Assembly: GCA_963838835.1 (NCBI GenBank) | Contig: CAWITA010000009.1 | Location: forward strand, 22,949 to 86,948 | Direction of reading: 5' to 3' | Origin: Bog-473 sp963838835 | GTDB taxonomy: Bacteria; Actinomycetota; Acidimicrobiia; Acidimicrobiales; RAAP-2 | Length of the DNA stretch: 64,000 bases | Part shown: in pieces, positions 34,139 to 42,410 of the stretch | Layout of the letters: every line of letters begins with the position of its first letter | How positions within the stretch are numbered: position 1 is the first letter of the stretch | Notes under the pieces: model-generated | What the model saw: only the letters and a program-made list of their open reading frames with translations | Told to the model about the DNA's origin: nothing | Database searches by the model: none | Program-made: the position numbers and the translations under genes

Positions 34139-35158
34139 TCAGGGGACGAGGTGGGCTCCACGCACGAAGGGAAGATCCATTCGGTTCACGATGCCCGGCG
34201 GAGCAGCGCACACCGCCGGTATGGCGTTGACGCATGGCATGGCGGTGGTCACCGCCCCGTCGAAGTGACCCTCCGGCGACTGCAGACGCACGACGACGTT
34301 CGGTTCGCCGACGATCTCGAGCTCGTAGCCCCGGGTGACAGGCCAGTTGGGGGTCATCCGTTCGCCGAGCTTCCAGACGAAGCGACACTCGATGACGGGC
34401 CGATCCCCCGCCATTCCGGCGATGACGCCCTTGAATCCCGCGATCCGGCCTTGCTGGACGGTCATGAACCCGAAGTCGGTCGTCTCGTCGGCTGTGGCGA
34501 ACTCGGCGGTGAACCTGATGTCGTCGAGACGGACCGCGAGGGCGCGCGCCATGACGCCGATCTGGTCCTTGAAGGATCCACAGGACCGCTCGACGAGTTG
34601 CGGGGCTTCTGGGTCGTCGGGTTCGAGATCGAAGCCCTGTGCCCGGAACATCTGCTCGTTGGCGTATCCGCTGATGTCGAGAGACTCGAGCACCGAGATG
34701 CGGTCGATCCTTCGGCACATCGCGCTGGCCGCCAGGGCGACCATCGGTGCGTGCCCCGGGTAGATCCCGCTGCTGTAGAGGGACGAACCTCCGGCCAGGG
34801 TCGCGTCTCGGATACGGGCGGTCGGCTCCTCTCCGTAGCCGTTCCCCGACAGCATGTACATGGTCGTCACGACGTTGGCGCCGGATTCAAGGATGCGGAC
34901 CAGATGTTCGAAGTTCGGCCGGTAGGGCATGTACGACACGCAGTCGGGCTCGAGGGCCAACAATGCCGCGACGTCGTCGGTGGCCGTCACGCCGATCGGT
35001 TCGACGCCGCACAACTCGCCCACGTCGCGTCCGATCTTCTCGTTCGAGTGGGCATAGCAGCCGACCAGGTCGAGGACCGGATGACCGATCATGCCCCGCG
35101 CCGCGGCGGAGCCGGTCCTGCCCGTCGTCCACTGGACAACCCGGAGCTTCCGGCTCAC
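34139..35158 (-). CDS. DapB-like NAD(P)-dependent oxidoreductase, copy 1
   Basis: A 339-residue protein resembling the dihydrodipicolinate reductase / 2,4-diaminopentanoate dehydrogenase group. The N-terminal Rossmann motif is VVQWTTGRTGSAAARGM and a later stretch reads SSGIYPGHAPMVALAA. It ends NAIPAVCAAPPGIVNRMDLP, almost the same as the end of copy 2 at 36143. Proteins of this type are numerous in mycobacteria and Acidimicrobiia and lie in catabolic clusters, but their substrates are unknown; a lysine-pathway role is unlikely. GTG 35158 overlaps the SDR stop (GTGA). Confidence 0.82.
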   Translation of the reverse strand: MSRKLRVVQWTTGRTGSAAARGMIGHPVLDLVGCYAHSNEKIGRDVGELCGVEPIGVTATDDVAALLALEPDCVSYMPYRPNFEHLVRILESGANVVTTMYMLSGNGYGEEPTARIRDATLAGGSSLYSSGIYPGHAPMVALAASAMCRRIDRISVLESLDISGYANEQMFRAQGFDLEPDDPEAPQLVERSCGSFKDQIGVMARALAVRLDDIRFTAEFATADETTDFGFMTVQQGRIAGFKGVIAGMAGDRPVIECRFVWKLGERMTPNWPVTRGYELEIVGEPNVVVRLQSPEGHFDGAVTTAMPCVNAIPAVCAAPPGIVNRMDLPFVRGAHLVP

Positions 35159-36036
35159 AGCGCTTGCCGATCCGGGGTGCGGGTGGAAGTCTCCATGACG
35201 GACCGCCAGACTCCGATGGCTTCGACCCTGGGCATGGCCAACGAGCAGCGCGACACGAACTCGTCATCGGCGTCGGCGTAGCAGACAGGCCCCGAGCCGA
35301 TCTGGTCGTACAGCGCCCGGGCGACCCGTTCGGGAGAGTTCGGTTGCAGCAGACGGGCCCTGGCCCGCTCCAGCGGGTCGTCCGTGTCGGGATGCCCGCA
35401 CAACTCGGGGTCGAGGGTCGCCATGAACGAGTTGTAATTGGGGGACGCGGTGGCCCCGACGAGAATGGTGGTGACGTCGACCCCGGTGTCGCCCAATTCG
35501 GCCCACAAGGACTCGGCCAGGATCCACTGGAAGCCCTTGCCGGCGTTGTAGGTGGCGAAGTTCACGGCTCCCTGGGTGGCGGCATTGGAGCTCACGAGAG
35601 CGATGCCGCCGCGTCCCCGGGCCACCATGCGCCGGCCCAGGAGGTGGCACAGGGTCACCGGCGTCGCACAGTTGACGGTGACGCTGAGCAGCTGCACGTC
35701 GCGGTCGACATCGAGGAAGCGGCCCGCCGGGGCAACGGCTGCGTTGTAGACGAAGAGCCCGATGTCGAGGCCGGTGACGGCCGTCTCCACGATTGCGCCG
35801 ATATCTGGATCGGCCAGGTCGGCGACCAGGGCACGCGTCTCCACGCCGTGCGTGGTCCGTACGGCGGAGGCGGTGTCCTCGAGGTCCTCCGCGCCCCGCG
35901 CCAGCATCAAGACGTTCAGGCCCCGCCGGGCGGCTTCGTGGGACAGCGCCGCCCCGATCCCCATGGAGGCTCCGGCCACGAAGGCCCAGGGCCCGTACCT
36001 CTCCACGAATGGGTGTGCCAACGGTTCCTCCTTCAT
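35155..36036 (-). CDS. Short-chain dehydrogenase/reductase
   Basis: A 293-residue SDR. It shows AGASMGIGAALSHEA (cofactor motif, near residue 22), LFVYNAAVAP in place of NNAG, the serine in LVSSNAATQG and the catalytic YNAGK near residue 170. The C-terminal extension RARARLLQPNSPERVARALY is typical of larger 17-beta-HSD-like SDRs. It starts at ATG 36036, preceded by AACCCAGC. It is the first gene of a two-gene operon with DapB-like copy 1. Confidence 0.87.
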   Translation of the reverse strand: MKEEPLAHPFVERYGPWAFVAGASMGIGAALSHEAARRGLNVLMLARGAEDLEDTASAVRTTHGVETRALVADLADPDIGAIVETAVTGLDIGLFVYNAAVAPAGRFLDVDRDVQLLSVTVNCATPVTLCHLLGRRMVARGRGGIALVSSNAATQGAVNFATYNAGKGFQWILAESLWAELGDTGVDVTTILVGATASPNYNSFMATLDPELCGHPDTDDPLERARARLLQPNSPERVARALYDQIGSGPVCYADADDEFVSRCSLAMPRVEAIGVWRSVMETSTRTPDRQAL

Positions 36037-36142
36037 GCTGGGTTAGGGACAACGATTGCCGGCGCACGATCCGACCCGAGCCCGGGATCAGGACGTGGCG
36101 AAGACGTTCCTGGTTTCAGTGGAAGCGGGTGGGGTGGTGGGG

Positions 36143-37231
36143 TCATGGGATCGCCGGACCGTCCCGGCCTCGATCGGGCAGCGGGCGGACAACGCCAGCC
36201 GGTCGCACCAGCGGCAGGTCGAGGTGAGTCTTGATTCCCGGTGAGGCACCAACGACGGCCGGTATCGCGTTGACCGCGTTCATTGCGGTCCAGACCCTGC
36301 CCCAGTAGCCCTCGTCGCCGCCGGGGTGCCTCTCGGCTGGTTCGAAGTTCACCTTGAGGGCCGGGTCTCCTTCGATCACCAGTGAGTACTTGACCGTGCC
36401 GTAGCCCCAGTCGGGGTCCAGATCGTCGTCCATCTTCCAGAAGCTCCTGAAGATGATGACCGGTCGGCCCCCGCTCCAGGTGATCCATTCGTGGCGCATC
36501 CCGCCGACGGTCCCCTTGGCGACGCGACCGGATCGTACGTCGAGGTCTTGCTTGGCCGAGGCGACGTCGAACTCGGTCGTCATCTCGTCGACCGCCAGCC
36601 CAAGGCCATCGGCGAGCAGGAGCATCGACTCCCTGAAGATAGAGGCCATGGTGGTGATGAGGGGGCTGTGGTTCGCCAGCGCGTCCTCGGGATCGCGGCC
36701 GAAACCGAGACCCTCGAAGCACATCTTCGTCGACGGGTGCGGTGCAAGATCGGCGACCTCCTGGACGGTGATGCGATCGATCCGGTTGGACAGACGCGCG
36801 AACACCATCGGAAGGAGGTCGCCCGCAAAGCCGGGGTGAATGCCACCGCCGTGCAACGTGGACCGACCCACTTGGCATGACTCTTCCAGCGCGTCGACCA
36901 CCCCCGCCTCGAGCGCCTTCGGGTACACGAAACCGACAGGGGTGACGATGCTCTTGCCCGACCGCAGGATAAGGCACATCTCATCGAGGTCGGCATACAG
37001 GGGTGCGTAGTGCACACAATCAGCATCGAGCGCAAGCATGTCATCCTTCGAGGAGCTGGCCGCCAGGCCGAGCGGGGCGATGCCGGCGAGGGTGCCGACG
37101 TCCACTCCCGCCTTGGCCGGCGAGGTGACGTAGACCCCGACAAGCTCAAAGAGCGGGTTGTCGCTGAAATGACGGATAGCGATCTGACCGATGGACCCGG
37201 TGGCCCATTGGATCACCCGGTACCGCTTCAT
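36143..37231 (-). CDS. DapB-like NAD(P)-dependent oxidoreductase, copy 2
   Basis: A 362-residue paralogue of the gene at 34139. The Rossmann motif reads VIQWATGSIGQIAIRHF, the middle HGGGIHPGFAGDLLPM, and the end NAIPAVVGASPGIKTHLDLP. It has about 20 extra residues at the C-terminus rich in R, P and D that may be disordered. It lies between two SDR genes on the minus strand with gaps of 106 and 46 bp, so all may be one transcript. The activity is not known. Confidence 0.82.
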   Translation of the reverse strand: MKRYRVIQWATGSIGQIAIRHFSDNPLFELVGVYVTSPAKAGVDVGTLAGIAPLGLAASSSKDDMLALDADCVHYAPLYADLDEMCLILRSGKSIVTPVGFVYPKALEAGVVDALEESCQVGRSTLHGGGIHPGFAGDLLPMVFARLSNRIDRITVQEVADLAPHPSTKMCFEGLGFGRDPEDALANHSPLITTMASIFRESMLLLADGLGLAVDEMTTEFDVASAKQDLDVRSGRVAKGTVGGMRHEWITWSGGRPVIIFRSFWKMDDDLDPDWGYGTVKYSLVIEGDPALKVNFEPAERHPGGDEGYWGRVWTAMNAVNAIPAVVGASPGIKTHLDLPLVRPAGVVRPLPDRGRDGPAIP

Positions 37232-37277
37232 CGCAGCAGGCGGCCCAACGACGGATTCCCCGAGGGACGTCGGACGT

Positions 37278-38066
37278 TCACGTGACCCACTGGCCTCCGT
37301 TGACGCTTATGTGCTGGCCGGTCACGGCCGAGGCAAGATCCGAGCACAGGAACAGCACCGACCCGGCGCACTGCTCCGCCGTCGGGATGAAGCCCAGGGG
37401 TATCTCCGAGGCCTTCGCACGCAGCCACTCCTCGACCGTTGTGCCCGAGGCCCGGGCCGCCGTCTCGGCGAGCCTCGACAGGTTCTCCCCGGCGACGGGA
37501 CCAAGAAACACGCCATTGACCCGAACCCCGACGGGGCCGATCTCCAGCGCAAGCGTGCGGGTCAGATTGGCCAGAGCCGCCTTCGAGGCGGAGTAGGAGC
37601 CCATGTTGACGGGCGTGCGGAGGGCCGCACCCGAATTGACCAGCACCACTGCGCCGCCCTGCCGCGTGCGCATCTCGGGCACGGCCGACTGCACGAGGTG
37701 CAAGCCCGCAAAGACGTTGACCTCGAACACCTTCCGCCAGTCGTCGGGCTCGGCATCGAGCACGGCCGCCCAGTCGCCTTCGTGGTGCCCGTTTTGAACG
37801 AGGTAGTCGACACCGCCGAATCTGGCGACGGTGGACCGCACCAACTTGCCGCAGGCGGACGCATCCGTTATGTCGGTCGGACAGATCAGCGGCTCGCGGC
37901 CGAGGTCCCGGACCTCGTCGGCGACCGCCTCGAGCCGATCCGGGCGTCGGGCGGCCAGGGCGACGTCCACGCCACTGCGGGCAAAGCCCAGGGCAATGCT
38001 GCGACCCATGCCCGGGCCGACGCCCGTGACGATCGCCACCTTGTTCTCACCGAACATCGATGTCAC
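37278..38066 (-). CDS. Short-chain dehydrogenase/reductase
   Basis: A 262-residue SDR with VAIVTGVGPGMGRSIAL (TGxxxGMG rather than GIG), DITDASACGK, a variant QNGHHEG in place of NNAG, the serine in NSGAALR and catalytic YSASK near residue 160. The C-terminal ISVNGGQWV is typical. Either GTG 38066 or ATG 38057 could be the start; there is no good Shine-Dalgarno. The gene is on the same strand as the DapB-like and P450 genes downstream and probably acts on the same substrate family. Confidence 0.87.
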   Translation of the reverse strand: MTSMFGENKVAIVTGVGPGMGRSIALGFARSGVDVALAARRPDRLEAVADEVRDLGREPLICPTDITDASACGKLVRSTVARFGGVDYLVQNGHHEGDWAAVLDAEPDDWRKVFEVNVFAGLHLVQSAVPEMRTRQGGAVVLVNSGAALRTPVNMGSYSASKAALANLTRTLALEIGPVGVRVNGVFLGPVAGENLSRLAETAARASGTTVEEWLRAKASEIPLGFIPTAEQCAGSVLFLCSDLASAVTGQHISVNGGQWVT

Positions 38067-38200
38067 TGGCTCTGGTGGCGGTGGCGCGACCTCTGAGGCA
38101 GCCTGCTCGAATGATCAGGCGGCGCCGGCGCGCCTCCCCCGGTAAGTCCATAGACGTGCAACATACAACCGAGCAGTTGAACACGCCCACGGGATCCCCT

Positions 38201-38941
38201 TCAGCGACCGCCCCCCGTTCCGACCGCCTGATGGAGCAATGCTGCGAGGCGATCGAAGTAGGGCGTCGGGTCGTGACCCCCGTCGACCTCCATCAGGTCG
38301 ACGGGCTCGACGTAGGACGCCATCTCGCGCGCTCGCTCTGCCGGGATCACCGGGTCGTCGCGGGCCACCACGAAGGTGCGTCTGACGTTGCTCGGCAGTG
38401 GTTCCCACTCCGCGGTCTCGAATGCTGGTTGGGGGGCATCGAAGAGGCGTGTGGCGCCCACGTTCTCCACCAGGCGCAACGGGGTTGCGATCGGAGGCTC
38501 GCCGGGCCGGAGGCCGCCGATGGTCGTGCCACGGGTATCGCGCATAAGGGCGTCGTGACCTTCGAACACCCGGCGCCGAAGATCAGGCCTCAGCTGGTCG
38601 ACCGGCCGAGTCCCAGGGAGTGCGACCGTGCAGCACACGAAGACCAGGTGTTTGATCGATGCCAATCGCGAAGGCAGGTAGGGCAAAGCGAATCCCGCGG
38701 ATGAATGGCCGACGACAACGATGTCCGTGTAGCCCGACGTCACGCAGTCCCCGACGATGCCCTCGACGAAATCGCGGGTGGTGATCGTGGCGAGATCTCG
38801 TGGTTGGTAGCGGCGTCCCGGCAGGTCGACGGCAATGGCCGGAACGTCCAACAGGGCCAGCAGGCCGTCCCACATCGTCGACGTCGTGGAGCCGCCGTGC
38901 ACCAGGACGACGCCGAACCGGTCGGTCACAGTCCGAGGCAC
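38201..38941 (-). CDS. Alpha/beta hydrolase
   Basis: A 246-residue hydrolase with the oxyanion motif VLVHGGSTTSTMWDG near residue 12, nucleophile VVVGHSSAGFALP near residue 80, an aspartate in VVARDDPVIP and a histidine in VDGGHDPTPYF near the end. This is the methyl-esterase-like/hydroxynitrile-lyase-like group (AB hydrolase 6). No signal peptide is present. It is divergent from the CoA-transferase at 39106 and may be the first gene of the long minus-strand block 38.9-32.2 kb. Confidence 0.85.
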   Translation of the reverse strand: MPRTVTDRFGVVLVHGGSTTSTMWDGLLALLDVPAIAVDLPGRRYQPRDLATITTRDFVEGIVGDCVTSGYTDIVVVGHSSAGFALPYLPSRLASIKHLVFVCCTVALPGTRPVDQLRPDLRRRVFEGHDALMRDTRGTTIGGLRPGEPPIATPLRLVENVGATRLFDAPQPAFETAEWEPLPSNVRRTFVVARDDPVIPAERAREMASYVEPVDLMEVDGGHDPTPYFDRLAALLHQAVGTGGGR

Positions 38942-39105
38942 GCTATGAGACGCTCGATCTTCCTGTCAACGTCGGGCACGAGCCGCTCCCCACCATGCCA
39001 CTGCCTCCCCCGGACTGTGGCTCGAGAGGGTTTCAGCTAGGGTCAGAAACCGACGCGACGTTCTAGAACGGAGCGGGCAGACGTATCGGGCCAACCGGGG
39101 GAGCC

Positions 39106-40341
39106 GTGGAGACTGCAGCCGAACCCACCGGACCACTCCGAGGTCTGAAGGTGGTCGAGTTGGGCGTTTGGGTCGCCGGTCCGGCCGTCGGGGGCATTCT
39201 GAGCGACTGGGGGGCGGATGTCGTGAAGATCGAGCCGCCGAGCGGCGACCCGGCACGCGGCTTCCAGAAGATGCTCGGAGGAGACCTCGAGAGCAACCCG
39301 GTCTTCGAGCTCGACAATCGCTCCAAGCGAAGCATTGTCCTCGATCTCTCCTCGACCGAGGGCCGCCAGGTGGCCGACGCCCTGATCGACGGGTCCGACG
39401 TCTTTCTCACCAACATCCGCCTGTCGGCGCTGGAGCGGGTTGGCCTCGGCCCCGCTCGCCTCCGGGATCGCAACCCCGGGCTCGTCTACGCCATCATCAG
39501 CGGGTACGGCCTGGCTGGTCCGGAAGCGGACCGGCCGGCCTACGACATCGGGGCTTTCTGGGCTCGATCCGGTCTGGCCGCCTCTCTCACCCCACCGGGC
39601 GCCGAGCTGCCGTTTCAACGCGGTGGCATGGGCGACCACTCGGTCGGGATGACGGGAGCGGCCATGATCTGCGCCGCACTCATCGCGCGCCAGCGAACGG
39701 GCGCGGGCGACCTTGTCTCGGCATCCCTGCTGCGCCAGGGTGCCTACATCATCGGATTCGACGTGAACGTGGCGCTCATGTGGGGGAGGCCCATCCGGCT
39801 CGGCAGCCGATCGACCATGACGAACCCAACCGTCAACAACTACACCGCCGGCGACGGAAGGCGCTTCTGGATCGTCGGACTCGAGGGAGAACGGCACTGG
39901 CCCCCACTGGCCCGGGCGGTCGGCCATCCCGAGTGGCTCACCGATGAGCGGTTCGGCACCGCGGCGGCCCGCTTCCGCAACGGCATTGCGCTGATCCGCC
40001 TCCTCGACGAGATCTTCTCGACCCGCCCGCTCTCGGAATGGGCGGCGATCTTTGACGCAGACCCTGACTTCTTCTGGGCGCCGGTCCAGACCGTCGAGGA
40101 CCTCCTCTCCGATGAGCAGTTCCTGGCGGCCGGCGGGCTGGTGGAGGTACCGGACGACCAGGGGACGCTCACGATGCTCGCCACGCCCGCAGACTTCGAG
40201 GCGCAACCGGCCACACCGCGCTTCAGGGCACCACGCCTGGGCGAGCACACCCGGGAGGTACTCGAAGGCCTGGACTACGACGACTCTCAGATTGCCGAAA
40301 TGGAGTCAACGGGTGCGGTCAGGAGTGGCGGGGTCTCCTGA
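39106..40341 (+). CDS. Family III CoA-transferase (CaiB/BaiF)
   Basis: A 411-residue single-domain CoA-transferase starting at GTG 39106 after GGGGGAGCC. It shows LKVVELGVWVAGPAVGGI and VVKIEPPSGDPARG at the N-terminus, and FELDNRSKRSIVLDL, the CoA-site region. The usual catalytic Asp in the pattern (V/I)D(V/A)SLL is replaced by serine here (DLVSASLLRQGAY), which would prevent the normal glutamyl/aspartyl anhydride mechanism. It may be a racemase-like or inactive family member, or may use another acid. It is transcribed alone, converging with the EEP gene. Confidence 0.88.
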   Translation: METAAEPTGPLRGLKVVELGVWVAGPAVGGILSDWGADVVKIEPPSGDPARGFQKMLGGDLESNPVFELDNRSKRSIVLDLSSTEGRQVADALIDGSDVFLTNIRLSALERVGLGPARLRDRNPGLVYAIISGYGLAGPEADRPAYDIGAFWARSGLAASLTPPGAELPFQRGGMGDHSVGMTGAAMICAALIARQRTGAGDLVSASLLRQGAYIIGFDVNVALMWGRPIRLGSRSTMTNPTVNNYTAGDGRRFWIVGLEGERHWPPLARAVGHPEWLTDERFGTAAARFRNGIALIRLLDEIFSTRPLSEWAAIFDADPDFFWAPVQTVEDLLSDEQFLAAGGLVEVPDDQGTLTMLATPADFEAQPATPRFRAPRLGEHTREVLEGLDYDDSQIAEMESTGAVRSGGVS

Positions 40342-40375
40342 GGTCCACGCCGGCGAGGTTCGCGGGGGAGTCGAT

Positions 40376-41419
40376 TCACCCTCCGACGGCGACCGTCGCG
40401 GTGATGTCCCTGTGTTCACTCCCTGGTCCGCTGTGGGTGCTTATCGTCGTGACGGTGATGTCGCCGCCCGTGAGGACATGGTCGATTCTTATGAACGGCG
40501 GCAAGACGAGCAATCGTTGGTTCCACGTGAAGTCAAAAGGCTGTCCACGCGCCGCCGCCGCATCCGTCAGGCCCGTCGACAGAATGGCGCGAAAACCACG
40601 ATTTCCCCAGGAGGCGTTGAAGTCGCCGACCATCAAGAGTGGGCGGGGATGGTACCTCTGCAGCTCTGAGTAGACGCCGTTGAGTTCGAGATTCCAGTCG
40701 TTCCAACCAGGATTGACCGGCGCGGTCGTGTGCACCACCCAAAGTGGGAGGGTTTGCCCCCGGAACGTGAGGCCAAAGCGAACCAGGTAAGCGAGCCCCT
40801 GAACGTACGAGACCGTCGGATGCTCCAACGGATACCGACTGGCGATGATGAATCCTCTCGATCCGGCGTCGTCCGGCACCGTGAACCGATACGGGAGGCG
40901 GTCGAAAACGCCGGACGACAAGAACTGACCGATGTCCCACGGCTTCGTTTCTTCCAGGGTGACGAGATCAGGTCGGTAGCTCCTCAGTTGCTGGATGTAG
41001 CCAGCCATCGAGTAATTGTCCTGTTGGACGTTTGCATCGAAGAGATGGATCGTCGGCTCGGCGCGAACGGCCGCCGGCAGTGGGGAATAGGCCAGTACCT
41101 CCGGCGCGACGTAGATGACCTGAGCAAAACAAAGTACCGCCGCAGCTCCCGCCATCCACCACTTCTTCCCGGAGAGGGCGGCTCCCAAAACCAGCCACGC
41201 TGGAAGAAACAGCACTTCGGTGGCGGCATCGAGTTGGGCGAACAAGCGCCACTGGTCCCACGCCACTATCCGCACCAGCACGACCAGTCCCAGGCCGGCG
41301 ACGATCAGCCAGCCCACGATCTGGAGCGCCACACCGGCGAACCAACGCCATTCGATCGCGGCCGGCCCGGCAGGCCCAGGGGACTTGCCGGGCTCGCCGG
41401 ACGCAGTGGGCTCAGACAT
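40376..41419 (-). CDS. Membrane-anchored endonuclease/exonuclease/phosphatase family protein
   Basis: A 347-residue protein with three N-terminal hydrophobic segments (about residues 25-50, 60-80 and 85-105), then a DNase I/EEP-type catalytic domain. Motifs are FDANVQQDN, VTLEETKP (metal Glu), LLMVGDFNASWGN, IRIDHVLTG and GSEHRDI (catalytic His/Asp). The domain should face the outside. EEP members cleave nucleic acids or phospholipids/phosphoesters. ATG 41419 fits a leaderless mRNA with TATCCT 6 nt upstream; GTG 41449 is an alternative. Confidence 0.85.
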   Translation of the reverse strand: MSEPTASGEPGKSPGPAGPAAIEWRWFAGVALQIVGWLIVAGLGLVVLVRIVAWDQWRLFAQLDAATEVLFLPAWLVLGAALSGKKWWMAGAAAVLCFAQVIYVAPEVLAYSPLPAAVRAEPTIHLFDANVQQDNYSMAGYIQQLRSYRPDLVTLEETKPWDIGQFLSSGVFDRLPYRFTVPDDAGSRGFIIASRYPLEHPTVSYVQGLAYLVRFGLTFRGQTLPLWVVHTTAPVNPGWNDWNLELNGVYSELQRYHPRPLLMVGDFNASWGNRGFRAILSTGLTDAAAARGQPFDFTWNQRLLVLPPFIRIDHVLTGGDITVTTISTHSGPGSEHRDITATVAVGG

Positions 41420-41425
41420 CCGAGG

Positions 41426-41431
41426 AGGATA
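41426..41431 (-). promoter_or_regulatory. -10 box of a leaderless promoter for the EEP gene
   Basis: On the minus strand TATCCT (41431-41426) is followed by CCTCGG and ATG 41419, the same hexamer and spacing as before the MarR gene. Confidence 0.45.
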
Positions 41432-41572
41432 ACTGGAAGCCTCAGTCACTTGGTGGCGGCGACGCCACGACGGTTCATCGGGGATTCCAAGCGGACTGTC
41501 CGGACGTCCCTCGAACGGGGACTTCCGACTCCCGCTACATTGAACTTCGTCCGCAGCGACGAGAGGATCTCG

Positions 41573-41881
41573 ATGTCAACCTCAGAGCCCGCCCACCTCA
41601 GCGGCCATCACCGGGACACTCTTCTTGAGATATTCCAGCATCCGACGAAGCACAACATCGAGTGGCACGACGTGTTGTCGTTACTCGAGGCAGTTGGATC
41701 GGTCGAAAAGCAACATGATGGCAAGTTCCTCGTCCGGCTTGGTGCCGAGACCGAGGTCATCTCACGTCCGAAGGGCAAGGACGTCGGCATCCAGCAGGTC
41801 GTCGACCTGCGGCGAATGTTGACCGGTGCCGGCTACGCCTCCGTCGTCGCGGCGCTCGAGGACAAGGGCACAGAGGTCTGA
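41573..41881 (+). CDS. Small conserved protein, paired with an eRF1-like gene
   Basis: A 102-residue protein with HHRDTLLEIFQHPTKHNIEW, HDVLSLLEAVGSVEKQHDGK and QQVVDLRRMLTGAGY. The middle part, a helix and strands ending in a histidine-containing loop, resembles HicA-like double-stranded RNA-binding toxins, but the classic GSH motif is not seen. The ATG follows AGAGGATCTCG. It is separated by only 2 nt from the next gene, so the two act together. I recognise it as a recurrent actinobacterial pair but know no assigned function. Confidence 0.6.
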   Translation: MSTSEPAHLSGHHRDTLLEIFQHPTKHNIEWHDVLSLLEAVGSVEKQHDGKFLVRLGAETEVISRPKGKDVGIQQVVDLRRMLTGAGYASVVAALEDKGTEV

Positions 41882-41883
41882 CC

Positions 41884-42351
41884 GTGGCCGACGACGTGGG
41901 GCCAATCCGCGGGAAGAATGTCGTCGCCGTCATTGACTTTCACGAGACCACCATCTATCCGACTGACGCTGCGCCCACTCAACGGCCGGAGCGCCTCGTT
42001 GCCGCCGATCCACGCGGGCGCTTTCACAAGGTCCACCACCATGCTGGTAACCCGAGAGGGGTGTACGAGGATGACAGCTCGGCGTACTGGCGCGACCTGA
42101 CAGAGGCCTTGTCGCCCGCCGGGGCCATCCTGTTGCTGGGGCACGGCAAGGGGAAGTCGAACGCGTCGCATCACTGGGTCGCCTACGTGGAAGCGCACCA
42201 CAGGGACGTCGCAGCCAAGGTGGTCGCCGATGTGCGGGTCGACATCGACCACCTCGATGACGAACAGGTGCTTCGGATCGCCCAGTACTACTTCGGCGAG
42301 GCGCCCGCACGGGACTTCGGTGACAGTCGTCGGGGGGAGTCGAGCGGTTGA
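41884..42351 (+). CDS. eRF1-domain/L7Ae-fold-like protein
   Basis: A 155-residue protein starting at GTG 41884. It shows VVAVIDFHETTIYP at the N-terminus, a histidine-rich HKVHHHAGNPRGVYED, then ILLLGHGKGKSNASHHWVAY and a C-terminal helix ending RIAQYYF. Strand-helix order and GHGKGK loop suggest the L7Ae/eRF1 domain 3-like fold found in bacterial eRF1-like proteins that may act on stalled ribosomes or RNA. This link is inference. Cotranscription with the preceding small protein is supported by the 2-nt gap and the AGAGGT preceding the GTG. Confidence 0.55.
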   Translation: MADDVGPIRGKNVVAVIDFHETTIYPTDAAPTQRPERLVAADPRGRFHKVHHHAGNPRGVYEDDSSAYWRDLTEALSPAGAILLLGHGKGKSNASHHWVAYVEAHHRDVAAKVVADVRVDIDHLDDEQVLRIAQYYFGEAPARDFGDSRRGESSG

Positions 42352-42410
42352 GCTCCTCGACGTGGCTCCCCTGACCGAGGGGTGGCTTCGCCGTCAGGCG
42401 TCCTTTCGGG

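Noticed and set aside
33656..36234. Two long plus-strand frames opposite the P450, DapB-like and SDR genes
   Set aside because: No domain features; the minus-strand genes have complete motif sets and start/stop overlaps.
34139..37231. DapB-like genes as lysine biosynthesis dihydrodipicolinate reductases
   Set aside because: They are longer than DapB, duplicated and embedded in catabolic genes, and lack the usual DapA neighbour.
42352..42410. CCCC-N7-GGGG as a terminator between the eRF1-like and MDR genes
   Set aside because: The stem is only four base pairs with a seven-base loop and no further support.
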